From the NCBI GenBank assembly GCA_012845835.1, contig JABAKD010000021.1:12146795-12210794 (forward strand): a stretch of DNA of 64,000 nt. The letters are read 5' to 3'. The position numbers were made by a program, and so were the translations under genes. The number at the start of each line of letters is the position of its first letter. Positions within the stretch are counted from its first letter, which is position 1. This document shows, in pieces, positions 35,061-46,855 of the stretch. Origin of the DNA: Undaria pinnatifida. Its lineage: Eukaryota > Sar > Phaeophyceae > Laminariales > Alariaceae. The notes under the pieces were generated by a model. The model worked only from the letters and a program-made list of their open reading frames with translations, was not told the DNA's origin and ran no database searches.

Positions 35061-35540
35061 GTGCTACGATAGAGGTGCGCCACTTTGTTTCTGGGGGTTC
35101 TCGCTTTAGGAGGTCAAGACATGTCTTAGACAGGTCAAGACATGTCCTTCTTAACCCAACACCTGTTTTAGGAAATAATAGAGGTATAGACCATTTTTTT
35201 GGTGAGGTTTCTCACTTTGGGAGGTGAAGACGTGTCTTAGACAGCTCAATCAAGCCATGTCCTTCTTAACCAACAATAGACGTACACACCATTTGTTCTT
35301 GTGAGGTTCCTCACTTTAGGAGGTTAAGATGTGTCGTAGACAGCTCAAGACATGTCCTTCTTGACCCAAAAGCTGATTGTGGACAAAAAATGAAACATGT
35401 CCCGGTTGAAAAATCCCATGGCCTAGGTATACAACGAAAATCATGCAAAACTAAAGGCCGCATTTCCGACTGTTTTGGGTCAAGGACCCCCGTCATTCAG
35501 AAACCATTTTCGCCAAAAAAAGGTATACCTCTATCATAGA
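35061..35540 (+). mobile_element. MITE-1 copy (Mutator-like) inside the gypsy RT, with internal tandem repeats
   Basis: The left end CGTGCTACGATAGAGGTGCG and the right end ACCTCTATCATAGAATGTGC are inverted repeats of each other. Flanks read GGTGACG on the left and GGTCACG on the right, an aged target duplication. The RT reading (..RMVT | VTEYRAA..) is restored across the flanks, so the insertion point is clear. Inside are three roughly 100-bp tandem units (about 35104, 35215, 35313) beginning TTTAGGAGGTCAAGACATGT. Confidence 0.8.
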
Positions 35541-35544
35541 ATGT

Positions 35545-36276
35545 GCCCGGTCACGGAATATCGGGCCGCCATCGAAATGATTGAACCGACCGGTATGGCC
35601 ATGCCAAACCTGGAAGACAAAGCGTCCATGCTCGCGGGTGTCACAACTTGGTGCACGGCGGACATATGCCGCATGGCTACTGGCAGGTTTAGCTGAGTCC
35701 GTAGACGGGTTGTTCATGCTGCGTCGTGTTCTGGCGAGGGTCCTGAACGCTACCGGCCACTTCCTAGGATCCATGGGTGATGTTTTGGTGCGGTTCATCG
35801 ACAATATATGTTTTGCGTGAGTGGACGACATCGCGATCTGGTGGAGAGACGCCTGTGACCTTTTCGAAGCGGCTGTTGGACGCTTCCGGGAGGCTCGTGG
35901 TGCATGCACGAGAGCGTCGAGTATAGCGGAAGTGTTTATCGTTGAGCGTAACAAGTTTCCGACGAAGGTGATTGTGCGCGGTGTCCACTCGGCCACTGTG
36001 CGGGGTAAACTCGCCCTCGACACGGTGATGGGGATGGATTTGCTATATCCAGGAGGGTTGTACCGAGTAGAGTGCCATGGTCACAGAGTGATCTCGGTGC
36101 CGGCTAGGGCCGACTTTCTGAAGAAGCGATTGCTGGTATGTGGCCACTTGGAGGGGACCGTACACCCCGGCGCCAATGCAAAGACAACTCGGCTTGAGTG
36201 GCACTGCGTACGGGAGGACACGGTTGGGGATGTGCGGGACACCACTCGACTTTGCCTGTACTATGCGTACACCTAA
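35545..36276 (+). pseudogene. Ty3/gypsy reverse transcriptase relic
   Basis: Blocks are readable across several frames: VTEYRAAIEMIEPTGMAMPN and LEDKASMLAGVTTWCTADI (RT motifs 1-3 region), then VLNATGHFLGSMGDVL, and VDDIAIWWRDACDLFEA (catalytic V-D-D box). A TGA stop sits directly before the VDD box at 35818. The segment between the third motif and VLNATG is frameshifted. Upstream the gene is interrupted by a MITE at 35061-35540. Confidence 0.8.
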
Positions 36277-36288
36277 GCGGAGTGGCTA

Positions 36289-36790
36289 GTGCTCCGTACG
36301 CTGGAAGAGAACCCTGAAGGTCGAGAGCCGAATGCAGTTGTTCATTTCCATTTTCTATGCATGGGGGAGAGTGCGGTGCATGTCGGAGTTGACGCTGCGG
36401 ATGGATTTCGGTGCGTGCTGGGTGTACTCATGGACGTGAGCGGATACACATGGTTACCATTGTCTAGCGCGTGCACGTCGAACGGGACCGTGGAAGAACT
36501 TGGTCGCTGGTGTTTCACGTTTGGGTCGCCTACTACGTGAGTGAGCGACAACCCGACCCCCTTCCCGCGACTGCGTGGTGCGCAAGCCAGCAAACACACT
36601 GGGTGTTAAGCATCGGTTGACAGTGGCCGACAGCGCGTGGACCAACGGAACCATATAACTACTGATATCTGGGATGATCCACCGTGCGAAAGCGATGCTC
36701 AACGAGGACGGGGCGGCCGTTCAACGGGTAGGGTTGTCGTACTACCGGCCGTGCAATGGGCAAGGAACACGGCGTGATGGAAGAGGCTGT
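36289..36790 (+). pseudogene. Ty3/gypsy integrase core relic
   Basis: DVSGYTWLPLSSA, GTVEELGRWCFTFGSP followed by TTWVSDNPTPFPRL fit the retroviral-type integrase pattern D-x-S...FG-x-P-x-x-x-x-SD. At about 36600-36700 KHRLTVADSAWTNGTI and RAKAMLNE match the 'h...a.s.W.NG-x-E-x-x-n' region, with a stop directly after NGTI. Non-functional. Confidence 0.75.
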
Positions 36791-37165
36791 AGACGACCCC
36801 TTACCAAGTCGTGATGGGCCGTGGGCCGCGTTGGTCTTTACTGCTCGCGTCAAGGGGGGCGCCCACCCAAAGGAAACAGGCAATAATAGTTGATGGTTTT
36901 CGGGTGGACACCCAAGTCCTCGGAGATTATGGCAGCGCGTGGACGCCGATCGTCGTCACCAACACACGCGCGGCAGTCGCGGCAAGACCCTGCCCCATTT
37001 CACGGCAGGTGCTTACGGTTTGGTGGCTGGAGTGTCCAGGAAGGGCAAGCACTGCAAGCTCATGGGCCTTTGGACTGGACCGTGCCATGCTTTCAACCAC
37101 AACAAAGATAACGCGTATGCTATGCAGCACTGGAGGTCACGGGCGAACTGCGTCTCTCCCATGTC

Positions 37166-37468
37166 ATGAGGCAGAGGTTATACGCCGATTACCAGCTCGA
37201 GATCACCGGCGAGCTCCCCAAGGTTTTCCAGGAATTGGAAAGCCACGGCCATCCCGACACCAGGAGCATATCGACCATCAAGCGGGTCGAAGGCGGCGAC
37301 GAGTTCGTGGTCAAGCTGCTCTGGGAAGGACTGGAGGAGGAGCAGATAACCTGGAAGTCGGCGTCGCGGGTAATCCATGACGCGCTGCCCGTGCTAGGAA
37401 AAGAGGTCAAGGTGCTGTGGCTGAAGGCGGAGCAGAAACGGTCACTCCTCAGTATGTGCTGCGTTTGA
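37166..37468 (+). pseudogene. Ty3/gypsy C-terminal chromodomain-like segment
   Basis: A 100-codon open frame: HGHPDTRSISTIKRVEGGDE, FVVKLLWEGLEEEQITWKSA and VIHDALPVLGKEVKVL. The pattern 'hydrophobic-x-V-x-W-x-G-[LY]-x-x-E-x-x-TWE' is that of chromodomain tails of gypsy elements (chromoviruses). This is the best-preserved piece of the element. Confidence 0.65.
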
Positions 37469-37529
37469 GGTCATATTGTGGTTTGCGCGAGAGGGGTCCC
37501 TGATTCTGAGTCGCTAATTTTCTTCCTTC

Positions 37530-38150
37530 TGAGTTATAACTTCAAATTTACCTGGCTTGCAGTTTCTGCGTAGGACGCCGATAGTACCTGACGCAGCCAC
37601 CATCGGGCAGTTCTTCGTCGATGCTGTGTGTGGACAGATTATTTCCATGGTTGATGCTTCCGTTTTCCGGATGGCTAAAGTACGCAAAAATGTTGAGATA
37701 TTCGACACCAGTCAAAAACCTGATGATGAGATTTGGGGAAATTTAATAAATTATGGGTAAGAAATAGTGCCGACTTCAAGAAAGAAATCATAATTTTAAA
37801 CCAGGGAGTGCAAGGGGTTGGGCAGAAAAGAAAATTTGAGTGCGCAAGAGGACGCGAAGAATAAGACCCTGCTCAGACACTCCCCAAGGCTATATGAGGC
37901 TCCTAACCAACCTGCCTTGTTCCTCGAGATCTTTCAAAATATTTTTCAAGATATTTTTGCTTGTTTCGGCAATTATTTAGCAGCGGTGCACCGGACCGAC
38001 GAAAAAAAAAGATGAAAATCCCCAAGTCTTGTCCGGTGTTTTCTATTCGGGACTAATCTAGACCAGGACTTTCATGCGAGGGAACGTTTCCGCAACGGCG
38101 TACGAGCAAACTAGTACAGGAGATTGTTCATTTTTAGGGGGCACCCAACT
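37530..38150. other. No gene recognised between gypsy copy and microsatellite
   Basis: A 67-codon plus ORF (37557-37760) with RRTPIVPDAATIGQFFVDAV has a coding-like composition but no recognised family. The remainder is AT-rich. Confidence 0.4.
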
Positions 38151-38212
38151 AGGGACAGGGATGCTGGCTACCAGGATGGCTAGGTTCTCTAAAACCTATA
38201 TAGATGTGATTA

Positions 38213-38398
38213 CGATAATAATGATGACGATAGATAGATGACGACGGTGATAGATGATGATGATAAGAGATGATCATCATGATCATGATCATGACCATGA
38301 TCATGATGACGATGATGATGGTGATGGTCATGATGACGATGATGGTAGTGATGATGATGACGATGATGATAGTGATGATGATGATGATGATGACGATA

Positions 38399-38433
<35 letters not shown>

Positions 38434-38929
38434 CGATAGATGATGATGATTAAGATGACGATGATGATGATAATAATGATGATGATGATATTGATGATGA
38501 TGATTATGATGATGATGATGATGACGACAGATGATGATGATGATGACGATGATAATGACGATAGATGATGTTGATGGTGATGATGATGATGATAATGACG
38601 ATGATGATAAATACGATGACGATAATGATGATGATGACGATGATGATGATGATGATGATGACGATAGATGATGATGATGATGATGATGATGAAGATGATG
38701 ATGATGATGATAATGATGATGATGATGATAATGGCGATGGATGATGATGATGGTGATGATCGTGATAATGATGATGATGATGATAATGACGATAGATGAT
38801 GATGATGGTGATGATGATGATGATGAAGATGATGATGACGACAGGTGATGATGATGGTGATGATGATGATGATGATAATGACGATAGATGATGATGATGG
38901 TGATCATGGTGATAATGGCGATGATGATA

Positions 38930-38969
<40 letters not shown>

Positions 38970-38985
38970 CGATGATGATCCCACG
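38213..38985 (+). repeat. GAT trinucleotide microsatellite, about 770 bp
   Basis: An interrupted array of GATGATGAT with GATGAC, AATGAT and GATAGATG variants. The His/Ser/Ile-rich ORFs on the minus strand are only its translations. Confidence 0.95.
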
Positions 38986-39569
38986 GCAGGGATTGTTGTT
39001 TGATGACCACGCGTTTCTGGCCGGTTGAGCTCCTCAGTTGGCGATTTATCCGTTGGTATTGGAATTGTTTTAGTTATTTGTAGACTAGAGCATAGATGTA
39101 TTGGTCGGGTTAAGCGAAGGAAAATGCCTTCGAAGCCATGGTTCGGGTGCGATATGGAGCTTCTCCATAATATTGCGATTTCAGAAACTGAGGCTGCACC
39201 CTCAGGTCAGCGTGGGACGACTCAAGGGACTATTCTACACACCGTAACCCAGTACAATGGCTAGTGGATTTCTGATTTCGCAACCCCCAGCCTGGCTTTC
39301 TTGTTATTACTAGCATCACACCTCGTTCTTGTTAGTAGGCACCCTTCACTTAACACGGAACGCGACCTATTTCTGGTCAACTTTCCCTGTACGAAACCTA
39401 GGACTTGCTAGAACTCGGACATTTTTAGGGCACCACATAGTCTACCCCACCGCAAAACAAACGGAGCTTTGCCCGCGCCAGGCCAGAAATAAGCGTTCTT
39501 AACCAGCAAAAATGTATTTAACCGTTCAGAGCATGAAAATCTCACCCTATATCATTCCCGAGTGATCTG

Positions 39570-41275
39570 AATAAGAAAGCAGTGGGACCAGACTCCCCGC
39601 CGTCCGAGCTGCTGAAAATTGACCACACCCCGAATTTACCCGATACTTCCGCAACCCACTTGTCAATGTGTGGAGAGAACGGGGACGTCCCCCAACAGTG
39701 GAACATGCAACCGTTAAGGTCCTTCATGAAAAGACGGATCGCTCTGAGTGCAACAACTACCCAAGGATTTCGCTCGTGGCCCATTCAGGAAAAGCACTGT
39801 TAAAAATGGTCACGTCCGGCCTCAGCACCCACTGTGAGAGAGAGACCAAAAGGATGTTCCACGAAGAAAATAGTGGTTTTTCCCCCGCGCGATCCACAGC
39901 AGTGGTCATGCTCTTCATCTTGCGCCGCCCGCAAGAACTCGGACGTGTTAGGATAATCATTATGTACATGTGCTTCATCGATCGCCAGAACACACAAAAC
40001 TTGGTCCACTGAGAGGTGCTGTGGGTTGTGCTCGCAGGCCTCGACGTATCATGAGAATATGCTGACCATTATCCGACAGTTCAACAAAGGCATGCGAGCT
40101 CGCGTGCGTAAGGGTAACGGTGGGCAATATTTGAAAGGTTTGACGTAATGCAGGGACTGCGGCAAGGATGTGTATTATCAACCCTTCTTTTCAATGTATT
40201 TTTCACGGTTGCGATGCATGCCGTCCTGTTACGCTTCAGTGAGGACCGAGACGTTTTGAGGAAACCGGTTCACCTCGAGGAGGACCTCGGGGGGAACAGG
40301 GCGGAGGTTGAGCCTCTAGCATGTATGCGGAGGTCAGTTTGGGGCTTACGGTACGCCGACGATGCAGGCACTGTTGCGGCGGAAGGCCTTGCTAAGACGA
40401 TTATCGGCATTGTGACCGTTTTCGAAGCAGCAGGATTTAATCTCATCGATTCCGAAACGAAAAGCGGAGACAACGATGGTGCGTACACTCAACCAGGTGC
40501 TCCTAACCTCACCGATTGTCGTCGAAGGTGCGAGCCAGAGGCATATGCAGACGATGTAGTTTCTGCACCTGGGCGGTCTTATTGGCGCGAAGGCCGGCAT
40601 TGTGTAAGAGAATAAACGACGGATCCGACTCACGTGGGCATGCTACGATCGTTTCAAGCGCGAGCTGTACGATCTGGAGGATGCCCCGATCACATTAAAG
40701 GTGCGCCTTCTAAAGACCAAGGTGATGGAGACCCTGCTGTACAGGTGTGTGACTTGGACTTTCAGCCAGGAGAATTTCTCGCTGACCTCCGAACGGCACA
40801 CCACAACATCCTCCTAAGGATTACTGGCCTTCAGCGCCAACAACGCACCGACCACCGCATGTTGTACGCCAAGGCTCTTAAAAAGGCATAATGTGAGAAC
40901 GTTGGGACGACTATCCGCAAACGACGCCTCCTCTTTGCGGAAGCCGTACAACGGGCGAACAATGAGCGACTGACCCATCGCGTGATGTGCGGGGCGATGG
41001 CTGGTGGGGTAAACCCAGGACGAGGCCGACCAGAAAAGAACTGGGCGGAGTGTCTACCATACGACATCAGGGTATTGAAAGTCATCGAGGGGTCCACGGA
41101 TAGGTCGCCTTTGCTGCTCGGAGATGAGACTGTGCTATGGCCGAGGGTGGCTAAGAATAGTGGGAACTGGCACCGAGTGATCGTCGACGCGACGGACATT
41201 TTCTTTGTGACGATATGGCACAGGCAAGGCAGAGAAGAGTTGGCTACGCCTCACAGCAGAGGATGCTAAGAGCGA
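39570..41275 (+). mobile_element. Degenerate LINE-type non-LTR retrotransposon, 3' part
   Basis: Readable RT blocks in order: VGPDSPPSELLK with the P..W motif (about 39580-39710), NNYPRISLVAHSGKALLKM (39750-39820), NSGFSPARSTAVVMLF (39870-39930), GLRQGCVLSTLLFNVFF (40150-40205) and LRYADDAGTV (40345-40375, catalytic YADD). The C-terminal region follows: LKVRLLKTKVMETLLYRCVT, HHNILLRITGLQRQQRTDH and NPGRGRPEKNWAECLP. At least four frameshifts separate the blocks. The endonuclease domain is absent, so the copy is 5' truncated. Confidence 0.88.
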
Positions 41276-41309
41276 TAACCAAGGGAAACCGGGGGGGCGG
41301 GTGGGGAGG

Positions 41310-42280
41310 CAGCCGTACTGATACAGCTGTAGATGAGTACAGAAACGAAATGGAAGATCGTGTAGCAAGGTACCAGTTCGACTAAGAAGTGGAGCGTGTG
41401 CTGCTACTACCGGTAAAATAATAGTTCGACCCCCCTTCAGCATTGAGGGATAGTTTCTCCTTTGTTTTTTTGTTTTCGTTGAGTTCAATGGGGGAGTGCG
41501 AAAGTGGCAGTAATGTCACTTGTCGTTCTTCCTTCTTTTTTCTTTCTTTCCTCTCGTTTCCTGCCTTGTGCCCTCTCCGCCGGCCTTATGCCACTACATC
41601 TTCTTCCTTATGTTCGTGTTGCTTCGTCCGTGTTGTTGGTATTTGTTCCCCTTCATTCAGCACGTATACTGTTCTTCTTTGCAGCCTTCCTTTCTAATCT
41701 TCTTGCTTCACATTCTTCAGAACACTTGTCGTTCGTTTTGTTTTCTCTTCTTGTTTGCTTTTGTTTTGTTTTCGTTTTGTTTTCGTTTTCTTTTCATTTT
41801 CTTTCGGCTGTTTGTTTTTGTTTTCGCTGTTCTCGTACCAGGTACCCTAGCGTTTCACTTCCTTTACGTTGGTGAATTGCGGCCAATTGGCGTACTCTGT
41901 CTCACAGTCTGTGACCACATAATTTGTTTCTCTCTGGGATGAAGAATCACCACGTACACCGGGTGTGCTGATGTCGTTGAGGGTATTGAAGTAACGGTTT
42001 CATGTTAAGTCAACAGACACGGGAAAACTACCAACTAACTAATTAAACTTTTTTGTGAATAGGTGACAGAAGAGACACATTTTTACGACATGACATCAAC
42101 AATTACGGCAACTCTGATATTCCACTTCGTAGCGCTTCAATCACTCAATCTATCGTGCTGAACGAACATAGTCGGTCGACGGCACTCTTGAATTTTGACG
42201 CGGTCAGGGACCGCTTCATACTAGAAACAGTTTCATTGTATCCCATCTGACGACGCCTTGACAGGAAAAAAGACCCCTCG
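41310..42280. other. No gene recognised; T-rich tract
   Basis: 41440-41880 is a T-rich stretch (many TTCTTT and GTTTTCG words) whose Phe/Leu/Ser ORFs are compositional. A GGTACC palindrome (GTACCAGGTACC) lies at 41837. Confidence 0.45.
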
Positions 42281-42438
42281 AAAAAAAGACGCGTGCTACG
42301 ATAGAGGTATCATCACTTTTCGTCTGAGAAACTGGTTTCGGCATGACAGGGCTCTAATAACCCCAAATCGTCGGAAACAGACCGTTTCTGATGCATGATT
42401 GCCGTCGAACACATAGGACAAGAGGCAAAGACTGATTC

Positions 42439-42672
42439 TACGATAGCCCCCCCAAAAACCAGCGATTTTCTTTAACGGACGTTTCGTGGCTGCTCGATGC
42501 AAGGAAGGATACTATTGAAGTCAAAGTATCCATATATTTTCTTAGGTGCAAAGGCCTATCGATCGATGACGTCGGGGTGTCGAGTGACGCCGTATTGCAG
42601 GAGATACGATCGGGAGCTGGTTTTGAAACCGGTGATTTCGTTAAAGAAAAGTTGGGGGGGCTATCGTAGAAC
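42439..42672 (+). mobile_element. MITE-2: 234 bp with long terminal inverted repeats
   Basis: The left end TTCTACGATAGCCCCCCCAA continues to TTTTCTTTAACG; the right end is its reverse complement, CGTTAAAGAAAAGTTGGGGG then GGCTATCGTAGAA. The inverted repeats are about 40 bp with one indel. The same internal sequence occurs at 56360-56590. No coding capacity. Confidence 0.82.
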
Positions 42673-42738
42673 GACTCCAAATAGGTCTTATCCGGTAGCA
42701 AATTAGGTTTTCTCCGAACCACTTCGTTTTTGTCTAGA

Positions 42739-42997
42739 AGGGCGCATGCTACGATACAGGTGCGCCGCTGTGTTTTTTGGGGTTTCTCACTCTTGTAGCT
42801 CAAGAGCTATCCCAAAAACTGATTCGGAGAAAAATGAAACTGGTCCCGTATGAAAAATCCCACGGCCTAGGTACACAACGACAACCACATGCACAAGAAA
42901 AAAAAAATGTCGTTTTTCCGACGATTTTGTGTTAAGACGCCCCATCATTCAGAAATCGATTCCGACGAAAACTGAAACCTCTATTGTAGCACACGTC
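42739..42997 (+). mobile_element. MITE-1 copy with 9-bp target duplication
   Basis: Left end GCATGCTACGATACAGGT, right end ACCTCTATTGTAGCACACG. The flanks TAGAAGGGC and TCGAAGGGC match at 8 of 9 bases. Terminal inverted repeats with a 9-bp duplication are typical of Mutator-like elements. The interior (GAAAAATCCCACGGCCTAGG and neighbouring blocks) matches the 35061-35540 copy, minus the tandem repeats. Confidence 0.85.
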
Positions 42998-43071
42998 GAA
43001 GGGCATGTCTTAGGCTCCTAAATTGAGAAACCTCAGAAAAAAAGCGGGGCAACTCTTTCGTAGCACGCGTC

Positions 43072-44780
43072 AACACTAGACCGTCAACCCGTGGGCACGT
43101 CTTTGGTCCTCAACCGTGCTACGAACAGAGCGTGCGTCTTGTTTGTGGTATGGGCACGGCGGCGGACAAAATATGACGGAGTTTAATGCTATATATATAT
43201 CCGGCGCACCAGGTACCAAGGGCCCAGGGATTTAGTTTTCTGCTGATGCTACTGGTCTCGCGCTGTTGTGTTGCGTCGTGTTGTGAAAATAGAGCCCGTT
43301 CTAGTTTGGTTGAATGTACGGCAACATGAAGATGTACACGAATTCTTTCTGTCGGTCGACAATCAAATTTAAAGTTTGTCCGTGATATATCAGTCCTTCA
43401 AATATCTCCCACTCTGAAAAAACGAACAACCAATACTTCTGTACAGATCTGAGTTCTTCACATCAAAGTGGCATTTCCAACTACTACACCTACATCATCG
43501 TGCACAGCCAGAATCCCTGCTGATACCTCATTGAGAGACAAAAGCTCTGAGGTCACAAACTACCGTAGGCGGAGACACACAATTCAAATACAGCACGAGC
43601 AAGTTGATTAGGCGATGCGATGTCCACCGCAATGACCCCAGCATGAGCAAGTGGGCCCAAAACCAAAATCCTGGAGCAACACAGCCTTTTTTTCGTCTTT
43701 GACTTTTTTTTTTGTGGACTTTTGGGTACCAGACAACCATTCTATACTCGAAACGTTAAATATATATACTCAATCGTATACTCGTACAAACCTTTTCTTG
43801 TACACACTATTTCAAAAATAAACAAAAAACAGAAGCTTTCCTGAGCGGACTTGTCAATCGGTGTGAAACCAGGGCGGGTCACAAAAAGCATCCTTGAGCA
43901 ACACGACTTTTTTTTGGTGTTTACCTTTGGGGAGGGGGGAACCATCCCCTCTCAAAAAGGAGAGGGGGGAACCAGGCAACCATCCCCTCTCAATAATCCA
44001 TATTAAAATCCTTTTTAAAACGTTTTCCTACGTTAAATCCAAGATATGCAAACCAGAGGCGTTCCTGGGCGAAATAACCGGATTGAAACCGAAAAACGCG
44101 GCGAGACTCTTCCTCCACCCCTGCCGACGTGCACACTCCGGCGCACAAGCGGACACGACCGACGTATTCACATCATGATCAGACTATCCTGTTTAAATTG
44201 AACAAATTACGGTTGGGGATTTTTACATGGCTGGTTCTCCGAGAGTGTACCACCCGGTAAGTGCAACGTCGACGTATCGCAAAGCTACGCAAGGACGCGT
44301 TGTTTGTTTCCGTTCTGGTTTCGGCTATATATTCTTGCTTGGTTCTGCTTGGGTTAGGACTTTCCGCTCAGGTACGTTCTAGTGGGTCAAGACTTGGACA
44401 CGCATAACAACAAAGGCAACTTCTACATTGGCATCGGCATGCATTGATTGGCATTGATAACGGAAGTGCACTAAGTCCGGCAACCCTATGTCTCCGATTA
44501 TTCATATATTATAGTCTAGTCTAGTGTCAGATGATGTTCCCTTATTCCCCTGCCCCACCACTTTATAGCTAAAATATCTGCGCGCACTGGTTCCCGTTGG
44601 CGCTAGCTGGCATCGCACACACAGCACGCAGTTGCATCGCGCTGAGGCAAACGCCAGGCTGAACGTGGCATTAATTACCTACCCATTCAAGTGCATTAAC
44701 AAGCACAGTCGATGTAAAATCGATTAATACAAAGCACATCGCGCTAGCTGTACTATACGAAGCACAAGAAGCGAGCTTGG
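43072..44780. other. No gene recognised; diverged direct repeats and a hairpin
   Basis: GGAGCAACACAGCCTTTTTT at 43672 and TGAGCAACACGACTTTTTTT at 43892 mark two diverged direct repeats about 215 bp apart. At 43947-43971 CCCCTCTC and GAGAGGGG form a hairpin with a 7-base loop, followed by another CCCCTCTC. A (TAGTC)n word lies at 44512. Confidence 0.5.
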
Positions 44781-46020
44781 CCAATGTGTCATGTTGATAG
44801 CTTAATTATAATGCCAACGCCTCCGTATAAACACATTACCTTTTTTACAGAAAAAATAGAATCGAGCGTTTTGTTTCCCTCCGGTCTCCCAGCGGGTGGG
44901 GGCAGGGGCAGAGGGGGGAAGGTAGTGGTTGGGCAGGGCTTTTTTTTTTCGGGCCCCCACGGCACGAGGGCAACAACAACGAAAATATGAAAATCAACCC
45001 ACCTGATATATTTGCAGTGAAAGCGACGTATATATACATTTTTTTGAATAGAAAGTACATGCAACTATTATTTATTTTTTTTATACCCTCCGGCGGATGG
45101 GGAAAAATGAAGCTTGAGCTCACCACACTTCCACGTATTTTCATACGCGTCGTGTGTCGATTAAACTTTCCGAAAGACCTGCGTACACAGTTTTTGTTCC
45201 CAACTCCCCGGATAAACGGCAACGAGGGTTTAGAACACCCGTTATGTCACCTTGACGGTTGCAGTGAGTCCAACGCAAAATAACGAAAATCGCACACGTC
45301 ATAAACTATAAATATATGCTGCAAAACGAAGGTGAAACACCGACTGCCGCGCACGGCGTGTTGTCTCGTGATCATCTGCATCGCACGCAAGCCTCACGCG
45401 CCTGTTTGCGTATAGTACTGCCGACTTTAACTTGGACTACTACTACGCACGGCTGCAAGTTGGGTCGTCTATTTCGGATTCGCCAACCGAGGGCGGCAGA
45501 GAGGAAGCTGTCGGGACCAGACGCTTTAACTAGGCAGATGTTGTAAAGATTTGGACCTCTTGTTGTGGGGAGTGAATGCTCACAATCGTCATAGACGCGC
45601 TTTTTCCGGTGTCTCACGGAGGGACGTCTTACTCGCTAGTATACAGTTCGCACACCTTTAGTATGGTATAGTAGACAATACAGCAGTACAGCTCTGATAA
45701 TACGAGGGGTGTATCAAATGCTCCAGCCGAAATATGCTCCTATGGCTCAAGAATGATGGATACATTTTTCACGTGTAGACTAGTCCTCTTCCCTGTTGTG
45801 CAAAACAACAATAAAATGTAAGTATGTCACAAGCGCCCCCCGGCCTCATGACGGTAGCGTCTCAAACTCCCCACCTACCTCTTATGAAATCCCTCCAAAT
45901 ATTTTTCCAATCAGGGCGACCCGGATTCTGGTAGCCACGCTCCCTTCTTCTGCGCGGCTATCTACCTCTCACACCACTATTAATAAGGCGGCCTGAACTA
46001 ACCGTACCTACTTCTAAAAA
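44781..46020. other. No gene recognised left of the DIRS-like element
   Basis: Short ORFs on both strands without family motifs. The 3' terminal repeats of the DIRS-like element should lie here but could not be delimited. Confidence 0.4.
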
Positions 46021-46855
46021 CTAATATACTTGTGCGAGGGCTGCATAGACCACTTGAGCCCCTTCCCTTGCTTCCCTTGAACATGTAATAAAAGCGCTAG
46101 ACTTCCATCTTCCTGCCTGGATTTGCAACTCCAAAATACCTTGCGCCGCTATCTGGGTGCCCCCTCCGATTCTTCTCGAGTGTAGCGCAAACTGCATGGG
46201 GTCTCTTCCACTGCATCTTCTCTCATCAACTGCAACGCGGTCACCGCCTCCGTCGTAGTGAAAACTCTCCAACCGCGCGACGTAGCCCGGACTGTCAGCG
46301 GCGCCCCCCCTAGTACCTGGGGATGCACGTCGAGCAATTTCTGCTGAACTTCGAAGGCCTCCATCGGCAACCCCCCCATCTCCCTGTCGTTGGACAATCG
46401 CGTACGCATAATCGTGCGCCCTGCTCTTTTTTTATCGCACTTCGACGATACAAATCTGACCTGCACTGGCGTGGCAGTCGATCTGTTCCTAAACTCAACC
46501 TGTAATCCTCCGCACGAAAACTTTAGGCACTCTCTGGGTGAACTTTGCCATCCGCGTATGCCCACAGCTCTGACGCTCTGCACAACAGCAAATACGACAC
46601 CGCGAGTCCCACCCGCATGACACGCCCACTGTCTTCCATACTTACGAGTACCCTGTCGGCCTTGTGATCACAGTGACCACGACAGCAGAAATCCAACCTG
46701 TGCTTTCCTCTTTTGAGATGACATGCGACCGGTCTGTCCAATTTCCCACAGCTGCTATCATGCAATGCGACATCGGCGACTCCCATCCTGCGAACATCTT
46801 GCGGAAGAAGATGATTGCGGCTAAGTATCCTCTAACGGTAAGCTGCCGATTATAA
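46021..46855 (-). pseudogene. Tyrosine recombinase, catalytic part (nucleophile Tyr changed to Cys)
   Basis: It resumes with LTVRGYLAAIIFFRKMFAGW (46850-46780) and continues AVSYLLLCRASELWAYADGK (catalytic Arg of R-x-S-E-L), GGLQVEFRNRSTATPVQVRF, then FALHSRRIGGGTQIAAQG (the H-x-x-R box) and QAGRWKSSAFITCSRE. The residue that should be the nucleophilic Tyr in this last block is Cys (TGT, 46083-46081). Two frameshifts separate the blocks. Confidence 0.8.

Larger units (their letters stand above)
34680..37468 (+). mobile_element. Degenerate Ty3/gypsy-type retrotransposon (pol)
   Basis: Order on the plus strand: a pre-RT stretch (VEPVTARLQPAART, ANLNKAVEW) at 34840-35040, reverse transcriptase 35545-36280, integrase core 36380-36760, and a chromodomain-like C-terminus ending at 37468. 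The order RT then integrase is that of Ty3/gypsy (Metaviridae). Stops and frameshifts occur throughout. No LTRs were identified; gag and protease should lie in 33500-34680, where a possible protease relic is seen (SLGQDCDILTQS, 34275). Confidence 0.8.
42285..43071 (+). mobile_element. Possible outer MITE-1 element containing nested MITEs
   Basis: GACGCGTGCTACGATAGAGG at 42285 and TCGTAGCACGCGTC near 43058-43071 are inverted matches. Between them lie MITE-2 (42439-42672) and a second MITE-1 (42739-42997). No target duplication was visible, so the ends may instead belong to two different broken copies. Confidence 0.45.

Noticed and set aside
38149-39010. Long His/Ser/Ile-rich minus ORFs
   Set aside because: Translations of the GAT microsatellite.
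41440-41942. Hydrophobic plus ORFs resembling membrane proteins
   Set aside because: They arise from a T-rich tract in two overlapping frames and have no conserved motif.
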